A stretch of 64,000 nucleotides of DNA from CAUZIZ01 sp965218775 (GTDB lineage: Bacteria; Acidobacteriota; UBA6911; RPQK01; JAJDTT01): positions 1,674,001 through 1,738,000 of the forward strand of contig CBDCLS010000006.1 of the NCBI GenBank assembly GCA_965218775.1. The letters are read 5' to 3'. The notes beneath the pieces are model-generated. The model was not told the DNA's origin. It saw only the letters and a program-made list of their open reading frames with translations, and did not search any database. This document shows, piece after piece, positions 16,558 through 25,140 of the stretch. Both the position numbers and the translations under genes were made by a program. Every line of letters begins with the position of its first letter. The stretch's first letter is position 1.

Positions 16558-18078
16558 ATGGTCATTAGAGCGGAAGAGATCAGTCAGATCATCAAGGAAC
16601 AGATAAAGGACTACGATGCTGGCGTCGTGGTAAGCGAAGTGGGCACCGTTATCTCGTGCGGCGATGGCATCGCCCGCGTACATGGGCTCGAGAAGGTGAT
16701 GGCTCTGGAACTGATCGAGTTCCCGCACGATGTTTTCGGACTGGCGTTCAATCTAGAGGAAGACAATGTCGGAAGCGTCCTTTTCGGAGAGTTCCATCAC
16801 GTAAAAGAGGGTGATGTCGTCAAGCGAACCGGGCAAATCATGCAGGTCCCGACCGGCGAGGCGATGCTGGGCCGCATTGTGGATTCCCTGGGACGACCGG
16901 TGGATGGAAAGGGTCCTATTGCCACCAAGGACTTTGGTCCTATCGAGAGGATAGCGCCTGGTGTGATCGAGCGACAACCAGTCAGTGAGCCGCTTCAAAC
17001 GGGTTTGAAGGCGATCGATTCTATGATTCCGATCGGTCGTGGGCAGAGAGAGCTGATCATTGGTGATCGCCAGACCGGTAAGACTGCGGTCGCTCTAGAC
17101 ACCATCATCAACCAGAGGGAATCCGGAGTCATCTCGATCTACGTGGCGATTGGGCAGAAGCGATCCACCATCGCTCAGGTGGTGAAGATACTTGAGGATG
17201 AAGGCGTGATGGACCAGAGCATCGTGGTGGCGGCATCGGCTTCCGACCCCGCGACGATGCAGTATCTGGCCCCCTACGCTGGCTCTGCCATTGGAGAATA
17301 CTTTCGTGACAACGGCAAGCACGCACTGATCATCTTCGATGATCTGTCCAAGCACGCCGCATCTTATCGGGAGATTTCCCTACTAATGAGGCGACCACCG
17401 GGCCGCGAGGCTTTCCCAGGTGACGTTTTCTACCTCCACAGTCGACTCCTGGAGCGGGCGGCCAAGCTCAGCGACGACCTGGGTGGGGGAAGCCTGACCG
17501 CCCTCCCCATCATCGAGACCCAGGCGGGCGATGTTTCAGCCTATATCCCCACCAATGTCATTTCCATTACCGACGGCCAGATCTATCTGGAGACCGATCT
17601 CTTTCACTCCGGAATCCGCCCCGCAATCAGCGTAGGCGTGTCGGTAAGTCGAGTCGGAGGTTCGGCTCAGAGAAAGGCGATGAAACAGGTGGCAGGTACG
17701 CTGCGCCTGGACTTGGCTCAGTACCGCGAGCTAGCGGCGTTTGCCCAGTTTGGTTCTGACCTCGACGTTGCTTCCCAACGCCAGCTAGCTCGAGGTGTTC
17801 GATTAACCGAAATTCTGAAGCAGCCCCAGTATCAGCCGGTGCCCGTGGAAAGACAGATCCTCCTTATTTTCGCCGGCACCCAGGGGCACTTGGACGGTCT
17901 CGAACTGTCGGAGATGCGTGCATTCGAGCTTGGATTGTATGATTTTGTCGAGGCCAGTCACCCGTCTCTGTTCACAGACATCCTTGAGAAGAAGTCCCTG
18001 GACGATGATCTGAAGCAGAAGACTACGGACGTTATCGTCGAGTTCAAAGAGCGATTCGAAGCAGAAAAGGCCGCATAA
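16558..18078 (+). CDS. atpA: ATP synthase F1 subunit alpha
   Basis: A 506-aa non-catalytic nucleotide-binding subunit. Walker A GDRQTGKT lies near residue 170, with GIRPAISVGVSVSRVGGSAQ and the catalytic-site arginine in that segment, and the DDLSKHA region. Full length. ATG 16558 follows AAGGG. atpG begins 17 bp downstream. Confidence 0.97.
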   Translation: MVIRAEEISQIIKEQIKDYDAGVVVSEVGTVISCGDGIARVHGLEKVMALELIEFPHDVFGLAFNLEEDNVGSVLFGEFHHVKEGDVVKRTGQIMQVPTGEAMLGRIVDSLGRPVDGKGPIATKDFGPIERIAPGVIERQPVSEPLQTGLKAIDSMIPIGRGQRELIIGDRQTGKTAVALDTIINQRESGVISIYVAIGQKRSTIAQVVKILEDEGVMDQSIVVAASASDPATMQYLAPYAGSAIGEYFRDNGKHALIIFDDLSKHAASYREISLLMRRPPGREAFPGDVFYLHSRLLERAAKLSDDLGGGSLTALPIIETQAGDVSAYIPTNVISITDGQIYLETDLFHSGIRPAISVGVSVSRVGGSAQRKAMKQVAGTLRLDLAQYRELAAFAQFGSDLDVASQRQLARGVRLTEILKQPQYQPVPVERQILLIFAGTQGHLDGLELSEMRAFELGLYDFVEASHPSLFTDILEKKSLDDDLKQKTTDVIVEFKERFEAEKAA

Positions 18079-18095
18079 GCACCTAGATCCCCGAC

Positions 18096-18965
18096 ATGCC
18101 AGGAAATCTTCTCCATTTTCGCCGACGCGTTCGGTCGGTAAAGAACATTCAGCAGATCACCAGGGCCATGAAGCTGGTTGCGGCTTCCAAGCTGCGGCGG
18201 GCACAGGATCGGATCCTCGCATCCCGTCCCTATGCCAATAGGATGCTGGCTGTGCTCAATTCTCTGGCAACTCGTGTAGATCCATCTCAGCACTCGCTGT
18301 TGGCTCAACGGGACGCGGAACGTGTAATGTTGCTGGTCATTACCGCGGACCGGGGACTATGCGGCTCCTTCAACTCCCACATTCTCAGGGGAGCCATGGC
18401 GCATATCGAAAACGATGCGACCAACCGCACCCTGAGCCTTACACTGGTCGGAGGGAAGGCGATCGACTGGTTCAAGTCCCGGCCCTGGCCGATCCGGCAT
18501 CAGTATTTGAATATCATGAGCAGGGTCGAGTTCCGTTACGCCCAGGAGATAGCCCGCAATACCATTGACTACTACTCGAGCAGCGAATTGGATGCAGTCT
18601 ACCTGGTCTACAATGAGTTCAAGTCCGTCGTGCAGCAGCGAGTGGTGATCGAGCCCCTGTTGCCGATCCGTCGGCTGGAAGCTGTCGAAGAGGATGCCGT
18701 CACCGCCGACTACATCTACGAGCAACCTCCTCAGGCAATGTTCGACACGCTACTGCCACGTCATGTGGAGACACAAGTTTTTCGAGCCATGCTTGAGTCC
18801 GAGGCCGCGGAGCACGGGGCCCGAATGACGGCAATGGATGCGGCCACCAGAAATGCGAGTGAGATGATTGAAAGCCTGACCTTGAGCATGAACCGGATTC
18901 GGCAGGCTTCTATCACCACGGAGATTATTGAAATTGTGAGCGGGGCGGATGCCCTGCAGGGATAG
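18096..18965 (+). CDS. atpG: ATP synthase F1 subunit gamma
   Basis: A 289-aa central-stalk rotor subunit. The N-terminal coiled-coil helix has RRRVRSVKNIQQITRAMKLV, and the C-terminal helix carries the family signature SEMIESLTLSMNRIRQASIT. It lies between atpA and atpD in the usual order. Confidence 0.96.
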   Translation: MPGNLLHFRRRVRSVKNIQQITRAMKLVAASKLRRAQDRILASRPYANRMLAVLNSLATRVDPSQHSLLAQRDAERVMLLVITADRGLCGSFNSHILRGAMAHIENDATNRTLSLTLVGGKAIDWFKSRPWPIRHQYLNIMSRVEFRYAQEIARNTIDYYSSSELDAVYLVYNEFKSVVQQRVVIEPLLPIRRLEAVEEDAVTADYIYEQPPQAMFDTLLPRHVETQVFRAMLESEAAEHGARMTAMDAATRNASEMIESLTLSMNRIRQASITTEIIEIVSGADALQG

Positions 18966-19016
18966 GGTTCGCATCCGAGGCGAGTCCCCGTTGAAGAAAA
19001 GAGGAGTGTGACAGCG

Positions 19017-20441
19017 ATGCCGCAAGTCGAAGGTAAGGTGCTGCAGATCATTGGTCCCGTTCTCGACGTTCAATTCGACTCGGGACACGTCCCGGCAATC
19101 TATAACGCCGTGACCGTGAGCTCGGAAGGCTTCGATTCCTCGGTTCCCATCAACTTGACCGCAGAGGTTGCTCAGCATTTGGGTGAGGGAGTCGTCAAGT
19201 GTGTTTCGATGCAGCCGACGGATGGAGTTGTTCGGGGAATGAAGGCGGTCGACACGGGCGGCCCTATCTCGGTCCCGGTAGGACAGCAGACGCTGGGTCG
19301 AGTCCTGAATGTGCTGGGAGAGGAGGTCGATCGGCTTGGCCCGGTTGAGACCGAGAAGCGGTATCCGATTCATCGGCCGGCTCCCAGTCTGGAAGACCAG
19401 AGCACAGAGACCGAAATGCTCGAGACGGGAATCAAGGTGATCGATCTGATCGAGCCCTATTCCAAAGGGGGTAAGATCGGCCTCTTTGGAGGTGCGGGGG
19501 TCGGAAAGACCGTCATCATCATGGAGTTGATCAACCGAATCGCAACCCACCATGGGGGCTTTTCGGTGTTTGCAGGGGTAGGTGAACGCACCCGCGAGGG
19601 GAACGACCTCTGGTTGGAGATGAAGGAGTCCGGCGTCATTGACAAGGCGGCCCTGATCTATGGCCAGATGACCGAGCCCCCAGGTGCGCGGCTGCGCGTG
19701 GGCTTGACGGGGCTCACGGTTGCCGAGTACTTCCGGGACGAAGAGGGGCAGGATGTGTTGCTGTTTATCGACAACATCTTCCGCTTCACCCAGGCGGGGT
19801 CCGAGGTTTCGGCGCTCTTGGGACGCATGCCGTCGGCAGTCGGATACCAGCCTAATCTGGCCTCCGAGATGGGAGAGCTTCAGGAACGGATCACGAGTAC
19901 CAAGAAGGGATCGATTACCTCGATCCAGGCGATCTATGTGCCGGCCGATGACTATACCGATCCGGCCCCCGCAACTACCTTCGCCCACTTGGACGCAACT
20001 ACCAATCTGGATCGTGCCATCTTCGAGCAGGGGATCTATCCGGCCGTCGACCCCCTTGCCTCGACCAGTCGTATCCTGGATCCTCGGATAATCGGAGACG
20101 AGCACTATGGTGTCGCGCGTGCCGTCCAGGGAGTCCTGCAGCGTTACAAGGAGCTTCAGGATATCATCGCGATTCTAGGTATCGATGAGCTCTCCGAAGA
20201 CGATAAGCTCGCAGTTTCGAGAGCCAGAAAGATCCAGAGGTTTCTCTCCCAGCCGTTCTATGTGGCGGAGCAGTTCACCGGTATTCCCGGGGTGTACGTT
20301 TCGATGCAGGAGACGATTAGCGGGTTCAAGGCGATCTGCGACGGAGAGTACGATGAGCTCCCGGAACAGGCTTTCTATATGGTGGGAGGCATCGATGAAG
20401 TGCTTGAGAAGGCGAAGCAGATCCAGGAAGAGGTTGCATAG
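19017..20441 (+). CDS. atpD: ATP synthase F1 subunit beta
   Basis: A 474-aa catalytic subunit. Walker A GGAGVGKT, the GERTREGNDL segment with the catalytic Glu, the DNIFRFTQAGSEVSALLGR Walker B region and PAPATTFAHLDATT are all intact. I prefer ATG 19017 to GTG 19008 because AGGAG is about 11 bp from the ATG and nearly touches the GTG. A family-B repeat is inserted 6 bp after the stop, separating it from atpC. Confidence 0.97.
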   Translation: MPQVEGKVLQIIGPVLDVQFDSGHVPAIYNAVTVSSEGFDSSVPINLTAEVAQHLGEGVVKCVSMQPTDGVVRGMKAVDTGGPISVPVGQQTLGRVLNVLGEEVDRLGPVETEKRYPIHRPAPSLEDQSTETEMLETGIKVIDLIEPYSKGGKIGLFGGAGVGKTVIIMELINRIATHHGGFSVFAGVGERTREGNDLWLEMKESGVIDKAALIYGQMTEPPGARLRVGLTGLTVAEYFRDEEGQDVLLFIDNIFRFTQAGSEVSALLGRMPSAVGYQPNLASEMGELQERITSTKKGSITSIQAIYVPADDYTDPAPATTFAHLDATTNLDRAIFEQGIYPAVDPLASTSRILDPRIIGDEHYGVARAVQGVLQRYKELQDIIAILGIDELSEDDKLAVSRARKIQRFLSQPFYVAEQFTGIPGVYVSMQETISGFKAICDGEYDELPEQAFYMVGGIDEVLEKAKQIQEEVA

Positions 20442-20447
20442 TCCTAA

Positions 20448-20589
20448 GCTGAAACTTCATTTACGAACGTAGCTTTGGCCTCCAGGCCGAAGTCTTCTTC
20501 TTTCGAGCCTTTGGCTCGGACGGCGGCCTGGAGGCCACCCCTATCGCCGGACCCGAAGTTTCTTTCCCGAATGGGGCCAGCGTTACTGG
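20448..20589 (+). repeat. Repeat family B, copy 2, inside the atp operon
   Basis: This ~142-bp element lies between atpD and atpC. It has TTTGGCCTCCAGGCCGAAG, then CGAGCCTTTGGCTCG, then GGCGGCCTGGAGGCC, so it can fold as a stem carrying an inner hairpin. Inverted copy at 8671-8807, direct copy at 53048-53170. Confidence 0.85.
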
Positions 20590-20632
20590 AGGCGGGACGA
20601 AGGGTGCCTGGATTGGATGAAATTGGGCTGAC

Positions 20633-21037
20633 ATGATCAAGTTAGAAATCGTGGTTCCCGACGGACTGGTTTTCAGTGGGGAGGTGGATGAGGTAACGCT
20701 TCCTGGTGCTGGGGGCTATCTCGGGATCCTGCCGCAGCATGCTCCGCTGCTTTCGGAACTCCGAGCCGGTATCCTCTCCTATCGGGTGGGAGCGGACGTT
20801 ACCGAGTTCTTCTGTCGGGCAGGATTTGCCGAGGTGCTTGCTGACAAGGTCACCGTCCTGGCGGAGGCGGCAGAGAGCGCCGATCAGGTCGATGCGGATC
20901 AGGCTCAAGAGGATAAGGAGCAGGCGCAGCGAGTACTGGCGGCTAACGATCCGGATACCGACTACGATGAAGCGATGCTGCTTCTGGAGCAAGCCGAAGC
21001 GCGTCTGCAGCTGCTTGGGTCCTCGACCCGCCTATGA
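20633..21037 (+). CDS. atpC: ATP synthase F1 subunit epsilon
   Basis: A 134-aa rotor/inhibitory subunit. The N-terminal beta domain reads VVPDGLVFSGEVDEVTLPGA and GYLGILPQHAPLL. The C-terminal helical hairpin follows, with an acidic stretch DQVDADQAQEDKEQAQR. It is the last F1 gene, separated from atpD by about 190 bp that include a repeat. Confidence 0.93.
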   Translation: MIKLEIVVPDGLVFSGEVDEVTLPGAGGYLGILPQHAPLLSELRAGILSYRVGADVTEFFCRAGFAEVLADKVTVLAEAAESADQVDADQAQEDKEQAQRVLAANDPDTDYDEAMLLLEQAEARLQLLGSSTRL

Positions 21038-21175
21038 GTTTTGGCTTGATCAAGTCTCTTACCCTTCCCGGATTCTTCTCTCGCATCGTCGCAGTAGACT
21101 GGGCTTGAGAAACCCGAGTTAGGCCACAATCGCCCTGATTGCTCGGCTCTTGGCCCGCCTTATTCACAAATTTTC

Positions 21176-21235
21176 TACTGCGGTGACCTTGGTCGAAAGC
21201 CTTGTCAGGACGGCGCTTTCGTCGCCTCGCTACCT
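21176..21235 (+). repeat. Degenerate partial copy of MITE family A
   Basis: TACTGCGGTGACCTTGGTCG, then AAGCCTTGTCAGGACGGCG and CGTCGCCTCGCTA match the right half of the A1 element (11960-12010) with scattered differences. The terminal CCCGCATTTCT is missing. It is the only structure I see in the 308-bp gap 21038-21345. Confidence 0.6.
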
Positions 21236-21345
21236 GGCACCTTGGATAGACGTGGTCGTGATCACTACTCGCACTAAAGGAATCTCTCGATATGCCGATA
21301 TGTAGAATCTAAAGACTTACATATATCAATAGGGAGTGGGATCAG

Positions 21346-22503
21346 GTGAATCTGTCAGTACCAATCAAGAAAACGAACTCGACCTTGTTAAAGCGGCAAT
21401 CGGCGACTCAAGAAACCAGTGGGTTCGTCGTTATGACATTTGCTCTGACAATTGCTGCTGTCGTGGGCCTTGCCGCCTTTGCGGTAGACCTCGGCATGTT
21501 ATACCACGCCAGGGTTTCCGCGCAGCGGGCCGTGGATGCGGCGGCTCTGGCGGGTGCCTTCACGTTCATAGTAGACCCTTTGGCTCCACAGCCCTCCACC
21601 GCTGAAGGGAATGCCACCTCGCTTGCCTCCAACAACCGGATCTTTAGGGACGCCGTCGCTGCCGGAGACGTGACGGCGACGGCAGATGTGGCAAACCGGC
21701 GGGTCACGGTCCAGATGAACCACTCCCAGTCCACCTACATGGCCGGTGTACTGGGGATCAGTGATCTGGCCCTGTCCGTGCGGGCTGATGCAGAAGCTTC
21801 CAACGTTGGCAGTGGTTCCAATTGCACGAAGCCCTTCTTCTTGCCCAATACCATCCTTGCCACCGAAGATCCGTGTGACGCTTGCGCAACCGGAACAGAA
21901 CTCCTGGTGAGCGGAGGTGTGGCTACAGCCTTTGCTCAGGGCCAGATGGGACTACAGATGAATCTGCGACCCACCTCGCCCCACAATGCCCTGGCACCGA
22001 GCCAGTTCTACTCCGCCGCACTCGGCGGCCCAGGAGCCAATCAGTACAGAGAGAATATCTGGTCCTGCTCCCCCGAAGCCAGCTATTGCACCAACACTTA
22101 CCCAGTGGAGACCGGCAACATGGTGGGACCCACTAAAAATGGGGTGAACACTCTGACCGGTAGCAACGACGCCTACATCGCTCCGGGACAGTACTTGCTC
22201 GGCGGGGGCGGCATCAGCAACACCAGCAACCAGCTGATTACCGTGCCGATTTGGGATGTGTGTGCCCACGCAGACTACCAATGTCCCGGTGACGATTTCC
22301 CTTCGGGCGGGAATGTTTCGATCCCGGTTAGTGGCTTCGCCCTCGTTTTCGTAGAGGGGATGGCTGGAAACGACGTGGTGGGTCGTCTCATCTCGGTCAC
22401 AGGATGTCTCTCCGGAGGCGGGGGCGGAGGCGGAGGCGGACCCGCTCCGGGAGAAACCGGACCTTTCGGCGTTTCACTGAAATTGGTGCAACCTCCGAGC
22501 TAG
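21346..22503 (+). CDS. TadG-like pilus assembly protein
   Basis: A 385-aa protein. The N-terminal hydrophobic segment (about 26-55: FVVMTFALTIAAVVGLAAFA) is followed by VDLGMLYHARVSAQRAVDAA, the TadG/TadE-type start. The body is cysteine-containing and extracellular in character, with a C-terminal run of nine glycines before PAPGETGP. Tad proteins take part in Flp-type pilus assembly and surface attachment. The start is GTG 21346 with CAGGTG upstream context. Two TadE-like genes follow within 8 bp and 1 bp, so they are probably one operon. Confidence 0.85.
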   Translation: MNLSVPIKKTNSTLLKRQSATQETSGFVVMTFALTIAAVVGLAAFAVDLGMLYHARVSAQRAVDAAALAGAFTFIVDPLAPQPSTAEGNATSLASNNRIFRDAVAAGDVTATADVANRRVTVQMNHSQSTYMAGVLGISDLALSVRADAEASNVGSGSNCTKPFFLPNTILATEDPCDACATGTELLVSGGVATAFAQGQMGLQMNLRPTSPHNALAPSQFYSAALGGPGANQYRENIWSCSPEASYCTNTYPVETGNMVGPTKNGVNTLTGSNDAYIAPGQYLLGGGGISNTSNQLITVPIWDVCAHADYQCPGDDFPSGGNVSIPVSGFALVFVEGMAGNDVVGRLISVTGCLSGGGGGGGGGPAPGETGPFGVSLKLVQPPS

Positions 22504-22510
22504 AAGACCG

Positions 22511-22972
22511 ATGAGAACGACACCGAAACGCGATACCAAGAAAGACAGGGCTGCTATTGATCGAGAGTGTGCGGAAAGGGGTATGTTCGTTGTCGAGGCG
22601 GCCATGACTCTGCTTCTCTTCTTGATAACCATATTTGGGGTCATGGAGGCAGGAAGGGTCATGTGGTTCCAGCAGAGCCTCACCAATGCCGCCCAGGAAG
22701 GAGCGCGATTCGCTGTCTCACCTGCAGCTGGCACCAGCAACCTTCCGAGTATCGCCCAGATTACGACTCATACCGAATCTTTTCTGGCGTTGGTCAATGC
22801 ACCCTCAGTCAATGTCCAGCGGCCGCTCTTGATCGCGGTCGGGCCAGTTCCGGCTCAATTCACCCGAGTTACCGTCACCACGAATTACCAGGTCATGACC
22901 ATACCTTTCTTCAGTGGGCTGGAAATCCCGCTTACGGGTCAGGCCCAGATGCGAAATGAAACGAGTCCTTAA
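22511..22972 (+). CDS. TadE-family pseudopilin-like protein
   Basis: A 153-aa protein. The TadE signature is visible: FVVEAAMTLLLFLITIFGVM, then EAGRVMWFQQSLTNAAQEGARFAV. The Glu at +5 of the hydrophobic segment is typical of proteins processed by a prepilin peptidase. The gene follows the TadG-like gene by 7 bp. Its 3' end forms part of an 18-bp tandem duplication shared with the next start. Confidence 0.85.
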   Translation: MRTTPKRDTKKDRAAIDRECAERGMFVVEAAMTLLLFLITIFGVMEAGRVMWFQQSLTNAAQEGARFAVSPAAGTSNLPSIAQITTHTESFLALVNAPSVNVQRPLLIAVGPVPAQFTRVTVTTNYQVMTIPFFSGLEIPLTGQAQMRNETSP

Positions 22973-22991
22973 AATGAGACAAGTCCTTAAT
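22956..22991 (+). repeat. 18-bp tandem duplication at a stop/start junction
   Basis: ATGAAACGAGTCCTTAAA (22956-22973) and ATGAGACAAGTCCTTAAT (22974-22991) are adjacent 18-bp near-copies. The first contains the upstream gene's TAA stop; both contain an in-frame ATG for the downstream gene. Confidence 0.8.
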
Positions 22992-23426
22992 CGGAAGAAA
23001 GACAGCCAGGGCTCGGCGATTGTGGAGTTTGCCATGATTTTGCCGATCCTTGCCCTTCTTCTCCTGGTTACAGTAGATCTAGGATTATTGATTCGTGAGG
23101 GCCAAGTTCTGCAAAACGCGGCGCGCGAGGGCGCGCGTTTCTCGGCTCTTCCCTCGAACCGGATGGCACTGTCCACCAGTCCATCCAATACGAAAGCCCG
23201 CATCCAGCAGCGGGTTGTGGATTACCTGTCCCAGGAGAACATTTCAGTGGGATTCGGGGACGTTTCAGTAAACCAGAACCATGCGGTCGTTGTTGGTGGG
23301 TTTACCGCGGTCTCCTCGCGAATCACGGTCAGCTACAATCGTGATCTCGTGATATTGGGTGGTGCCCTTCTCCCCGCAGGTTCTGTACCTCTGACTGGAA
23401 GCGCCACCTTCAGAAACCTCTACTGA
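22974..23426 (+). CDS. TadE-family pseudopilin-like protein (second copy)
   Basis: A 150-aa protein with the TadE N-terminus: GSAIVEFAMILPILALLLLV, then VDLGLLIREGQVLQNAAREG and ARFSAL. It resembles the preceding gene, which suggests paralogous minor pilins. Two in-frame ATGs exist, 22956 and 22974, created by an 18-bp duplication; I take 22974, one base after the upstream stop. The 5'-most ATG would add six residues. Confidence 0.83.
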   Translation: MRQVLNRKKDSQGSAIVEFAMILPILALLLLVTVDLGLLIREGQVLQNAAREGARFSALPSNRMALSTSPSNTKARIQQRVVDYLSQENISVGFGDVSVNQNHAVVVGGFTAVSSRITVSYNRDLVILGGALLPAGSVPLTGSATFRNLY

Positions 23427-23510
23427 CCTCGAGCACAGCTCGGATAGCAGCACAATTCTCCCCTTTAGCCGAATGAAATTTTGCCTCTGGCAACGGCCGG
23501 CAGCTCCTTG

Positions 23511-23580
23511 CTAGTGTCGTCGCTTCGCGAACTCGACACCCTCGCGCTCGCCACAAATATCAACGTATTTACGGGACACT
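23511..23580 (-). repeat. Relic related to MITE family E
   Basis: GTCGTCGCTTCGCGAACTCG then GCGCTCGCCACAAA parallels the reverse complement of 45365-45410 in MITE E. It ends with AACGTATTTACGGGACACTAC, a diverged version of that element's terminus. A family-A MITE is inserted 7 bp further on. Confidence 0.5.
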
Positions 23581-23587
23581 ACACTAG

Positions 23588-23762
23588 CCCGCATTTCTCA
23601 TCGCCTGTCGTAGCGAGGCGTCGCAAGGGCCGTCCTGGCAAGGCTTGCGACCGAGGCCTCCGCAGTCGTACTTGTACAGTACGTCGAGGAGGCCGACCGA
23701 GCGAAACACAGCCAGGGCGGATGATTGCGGCGACGTAGTAGACCGGCGATGAGAAATGCGGG
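23588..23762 (-). mobile_element. MITE family A, copy 2 (175 bp, CTAG target duplication)
   Basis: The ends are CCCGCATTTCTCA/TGAGAAATGCGGG, flanked by CTAG at 23584-23587 and 23763-23766. It is in opposite orientation to copy A1 and nearly identical through the interior (for example GTACTTGTACAGTACGTCGA). It resembles the termini of the IS1380-type element at 36021-37709. Confidence 0.88.
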
Positions 23763-23816
23763 CTAGACCCATGGCGAGGAATTCGGGATAATATACGCTG
23801 TTGCGAGCTGGTGGGG

Positions 23817-23890
23817 TGGGGGATAGTGTAATGGCAACACGCGTGGCTCTGGACCACGTGATCGGGGTTCGAATCCCTGTCCCCCAGCCA
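23817..23890 (+). tRNA. tRNA-Gln (anticodon CTG)
   Basis: A 74-nt cloverleaf. Acceptor TGGGGGA pairs with TCCCCCA, the anticodon stem is CGTGG/CCACG with loop CTCTGGA, and the T-loop is TTCGAATC. The 3' CCA is encoded. Anticodon CTG reads CAG (Gln). A TAATAT-like -10 lies at about 23789-23794. Confidence 0.95.
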
Positions 23891-23945
23891 ATCTCTACCC
23901 GCTCGTTATGAGCTTCAACTGCAATCTCTTGACGCGAAGTTCCAG

Positions 23946-23972
23946 CTAGTACGCTATGTTACAGCGTACTAG
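23946..23972 (+). promoter_or_regulatory. Perfect 10-bp inverted repeat, operator or terminator
   Basis: CTAGTACGCT (23946-23955) and AGCGTACTAG (23963-23972) are separated by 7 nt. It lies between tRNA-Gln and the DUF2911 gene, just downstream of a TTGACG. It could be a repressor site or an RNA hairpin. There is no T-run. Confidence 0.45.
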
Positions 23973-24002
23973 GCTGGGAAGGTTTCTTCGAGGAGGCTAG
24001 GG

Positions 24003-24509
24003 ATGATGAGAAGACTGAGCGTGGTGTTGTTACTCTGTACTTGTTTTTCTGCAATTGCTCTCTTGGCCAACAGGGGGGATGCGGAACTGGTCCTGGATGG
24101 GAGAATCGCTGTCAACTATGGTCGTCCCGAGCTAGGTGGGCGCGACATGCTTGGCAGGGCCAAGCAGGGCATGGTGTGGCGGTTGGGTATGAACCAGACA
24201 ACCACCTTGACTACCGAAGTGGCGCTCATGTTTGGAGACAGAAGGGTAGACAAGGGTGTCTATTCCCTGCTTGCGGAGTGCACTGGGGTGGACAGCTGGC
24301 GTCTGATCGTGAACTCTGAGCCGGAACTCCGGGGCAGTAATCGAGATCCTGCAAAGGACGTAGCAGTGCTCCCTCTGCGGACGAGCAAGGTTAGCCCGAG
24401 TATCGAGATACTCACCATTTCCTTGAATCGCACTGGCGAGACGTCAGGGGAATTCTCGATAAGTTGGGGAAACCGAGAACTCGAAGCGGCTTTCAACACC
24501 GCTAAATGA
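24003..24509 (+). CDS. Exported DUF2911-family protein
   Basis: A 168-aa protein with a signal peptide (SVVLLLCTCFSAIALLANRG). The DUF2911 pattern is recognisable: VNYGRPELGGRDMLG, VWRLGMNQTTTLTTEVALMF, and KGVYSLLAECTGVDSWRLIV. The family's function is unknown to me; members are secreted beta-rich proteins. ATG 24003 follows GAGGAGG. It is convergent with the PEGA gene, 4 bp apart. Confidence 0.8.
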   Translation: MMRRLSVVLLLCTCFSAIALLANRGDAELVLDGRIAVNYGRPELGGRDMLGRAKQGMVWRLGMNQTTTLTTEVALMFGDRRVDKGVYSLLAECTGVDSWRLIVNSEPELRGSNRDPAKDVAVLPLRTSKVSPSIEILTISLNRTGETSGEFSISWGNRELEAAFNTAK

Positions 24510-24513
24510 GATC

Positions 24514-25062
24514 TTACTCTGCTTGAAGACGCTCCAGTTCGATGTCTAGATGAAGTGTCCGATCGGGAACGACTTCCATCCGTGCGTTGAAGGCACGGTA
24601 TCCAGGATATTCGACCCTTAGGTTGTGCTCTCCCTCAATGACCGGATAGCTGTTCCGTTTTGTGGAAAAAGCTTCCGCGCTGCCGATCACACGGCCATCC
24701 ACATAGACCCGAGCCTTCACCGGTACTACCCGAAAGATCAGATCCGAAGTGTTGGCTCTGATCAGGCCTTGATCGCGGGGGCTGTTGAGGATGATCTGGT
24801 AGGCGCCCCGAGTTTGAAGGCCTGGAAATAGCCGGTTGTCGGCATTTGTAGGGCAGTAATCAGAGTAGTGCCTGGGCGACTGATACCCATATCTTGGAGT
24901 GTAGTGGAGCCTCGGCACGTAAAGGTCGGGCCGGATGTAGAACAGGTTACGCGGCGGCAGGAAAAAGTGTCCCCGGTTGGACTTCGACCATCGATCCTGC
25001 TCGCCTCGACCCATGCCAACCAGAAACGCGCTAAGGCCCACAAGCACCAGGATCTTCCGCAT
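24514..25062 (-). CDS. Exported PEGA-domain protein
   Basis: A 182-aa protein with a signal peptide (ILVLVGLSAFLVGMGRG) and a Tyr/Pro/Arg-rich linker. The C-terminal PEGA domain (about 108-178) reads VVPVKARVYVDGRVIGSAEA, then EGEHNLRVEYPGYRAF. PEGA domains are extracellular beta modules, often on cell-envelope proteins. Function unknown. Confidence 0.8.
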   Translation of the reverse strand: MRKILVLVGLSAFLVGMGRGEQDRWSKSNRGHFFLPPRNLFYIRPDLYVPRLHYTPRYGYQSPRHYSDYCPTNADNRLFPGLQTRGAYQIILNSPRDQGLIRANTSDLIFRVVPVKARVYVDGRVIGSAEAFSTKRNSYPVIEGEHNLRVEYPGYRAFNARMEVVPDRTLHLDIELERLQAE

Positions 25063-25140
25063 GGTTTCTCTATTCTAGCATTCTAGATGAACAATGCACG
25101 TCAAAGGTTCATTGAGGTAGTGGAATCGGGCAATGGTTAG

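Noticed and set aside
18750..20105. A 451-codon open frame on the minus strand across atpG-atpD
   Set aside because: It is an antisense shadow of the strongly conserved atpG/atpD genes and has no protein-family character.
11849..23766. The two inverted family-A copies considered as ends of one composite transposon
   Set aside because: The enclosed ~11.7 kb holds core genes (queG, atp operon) and each copy has its own target duplication (TTAA and CTAG), so they are independent insertions.
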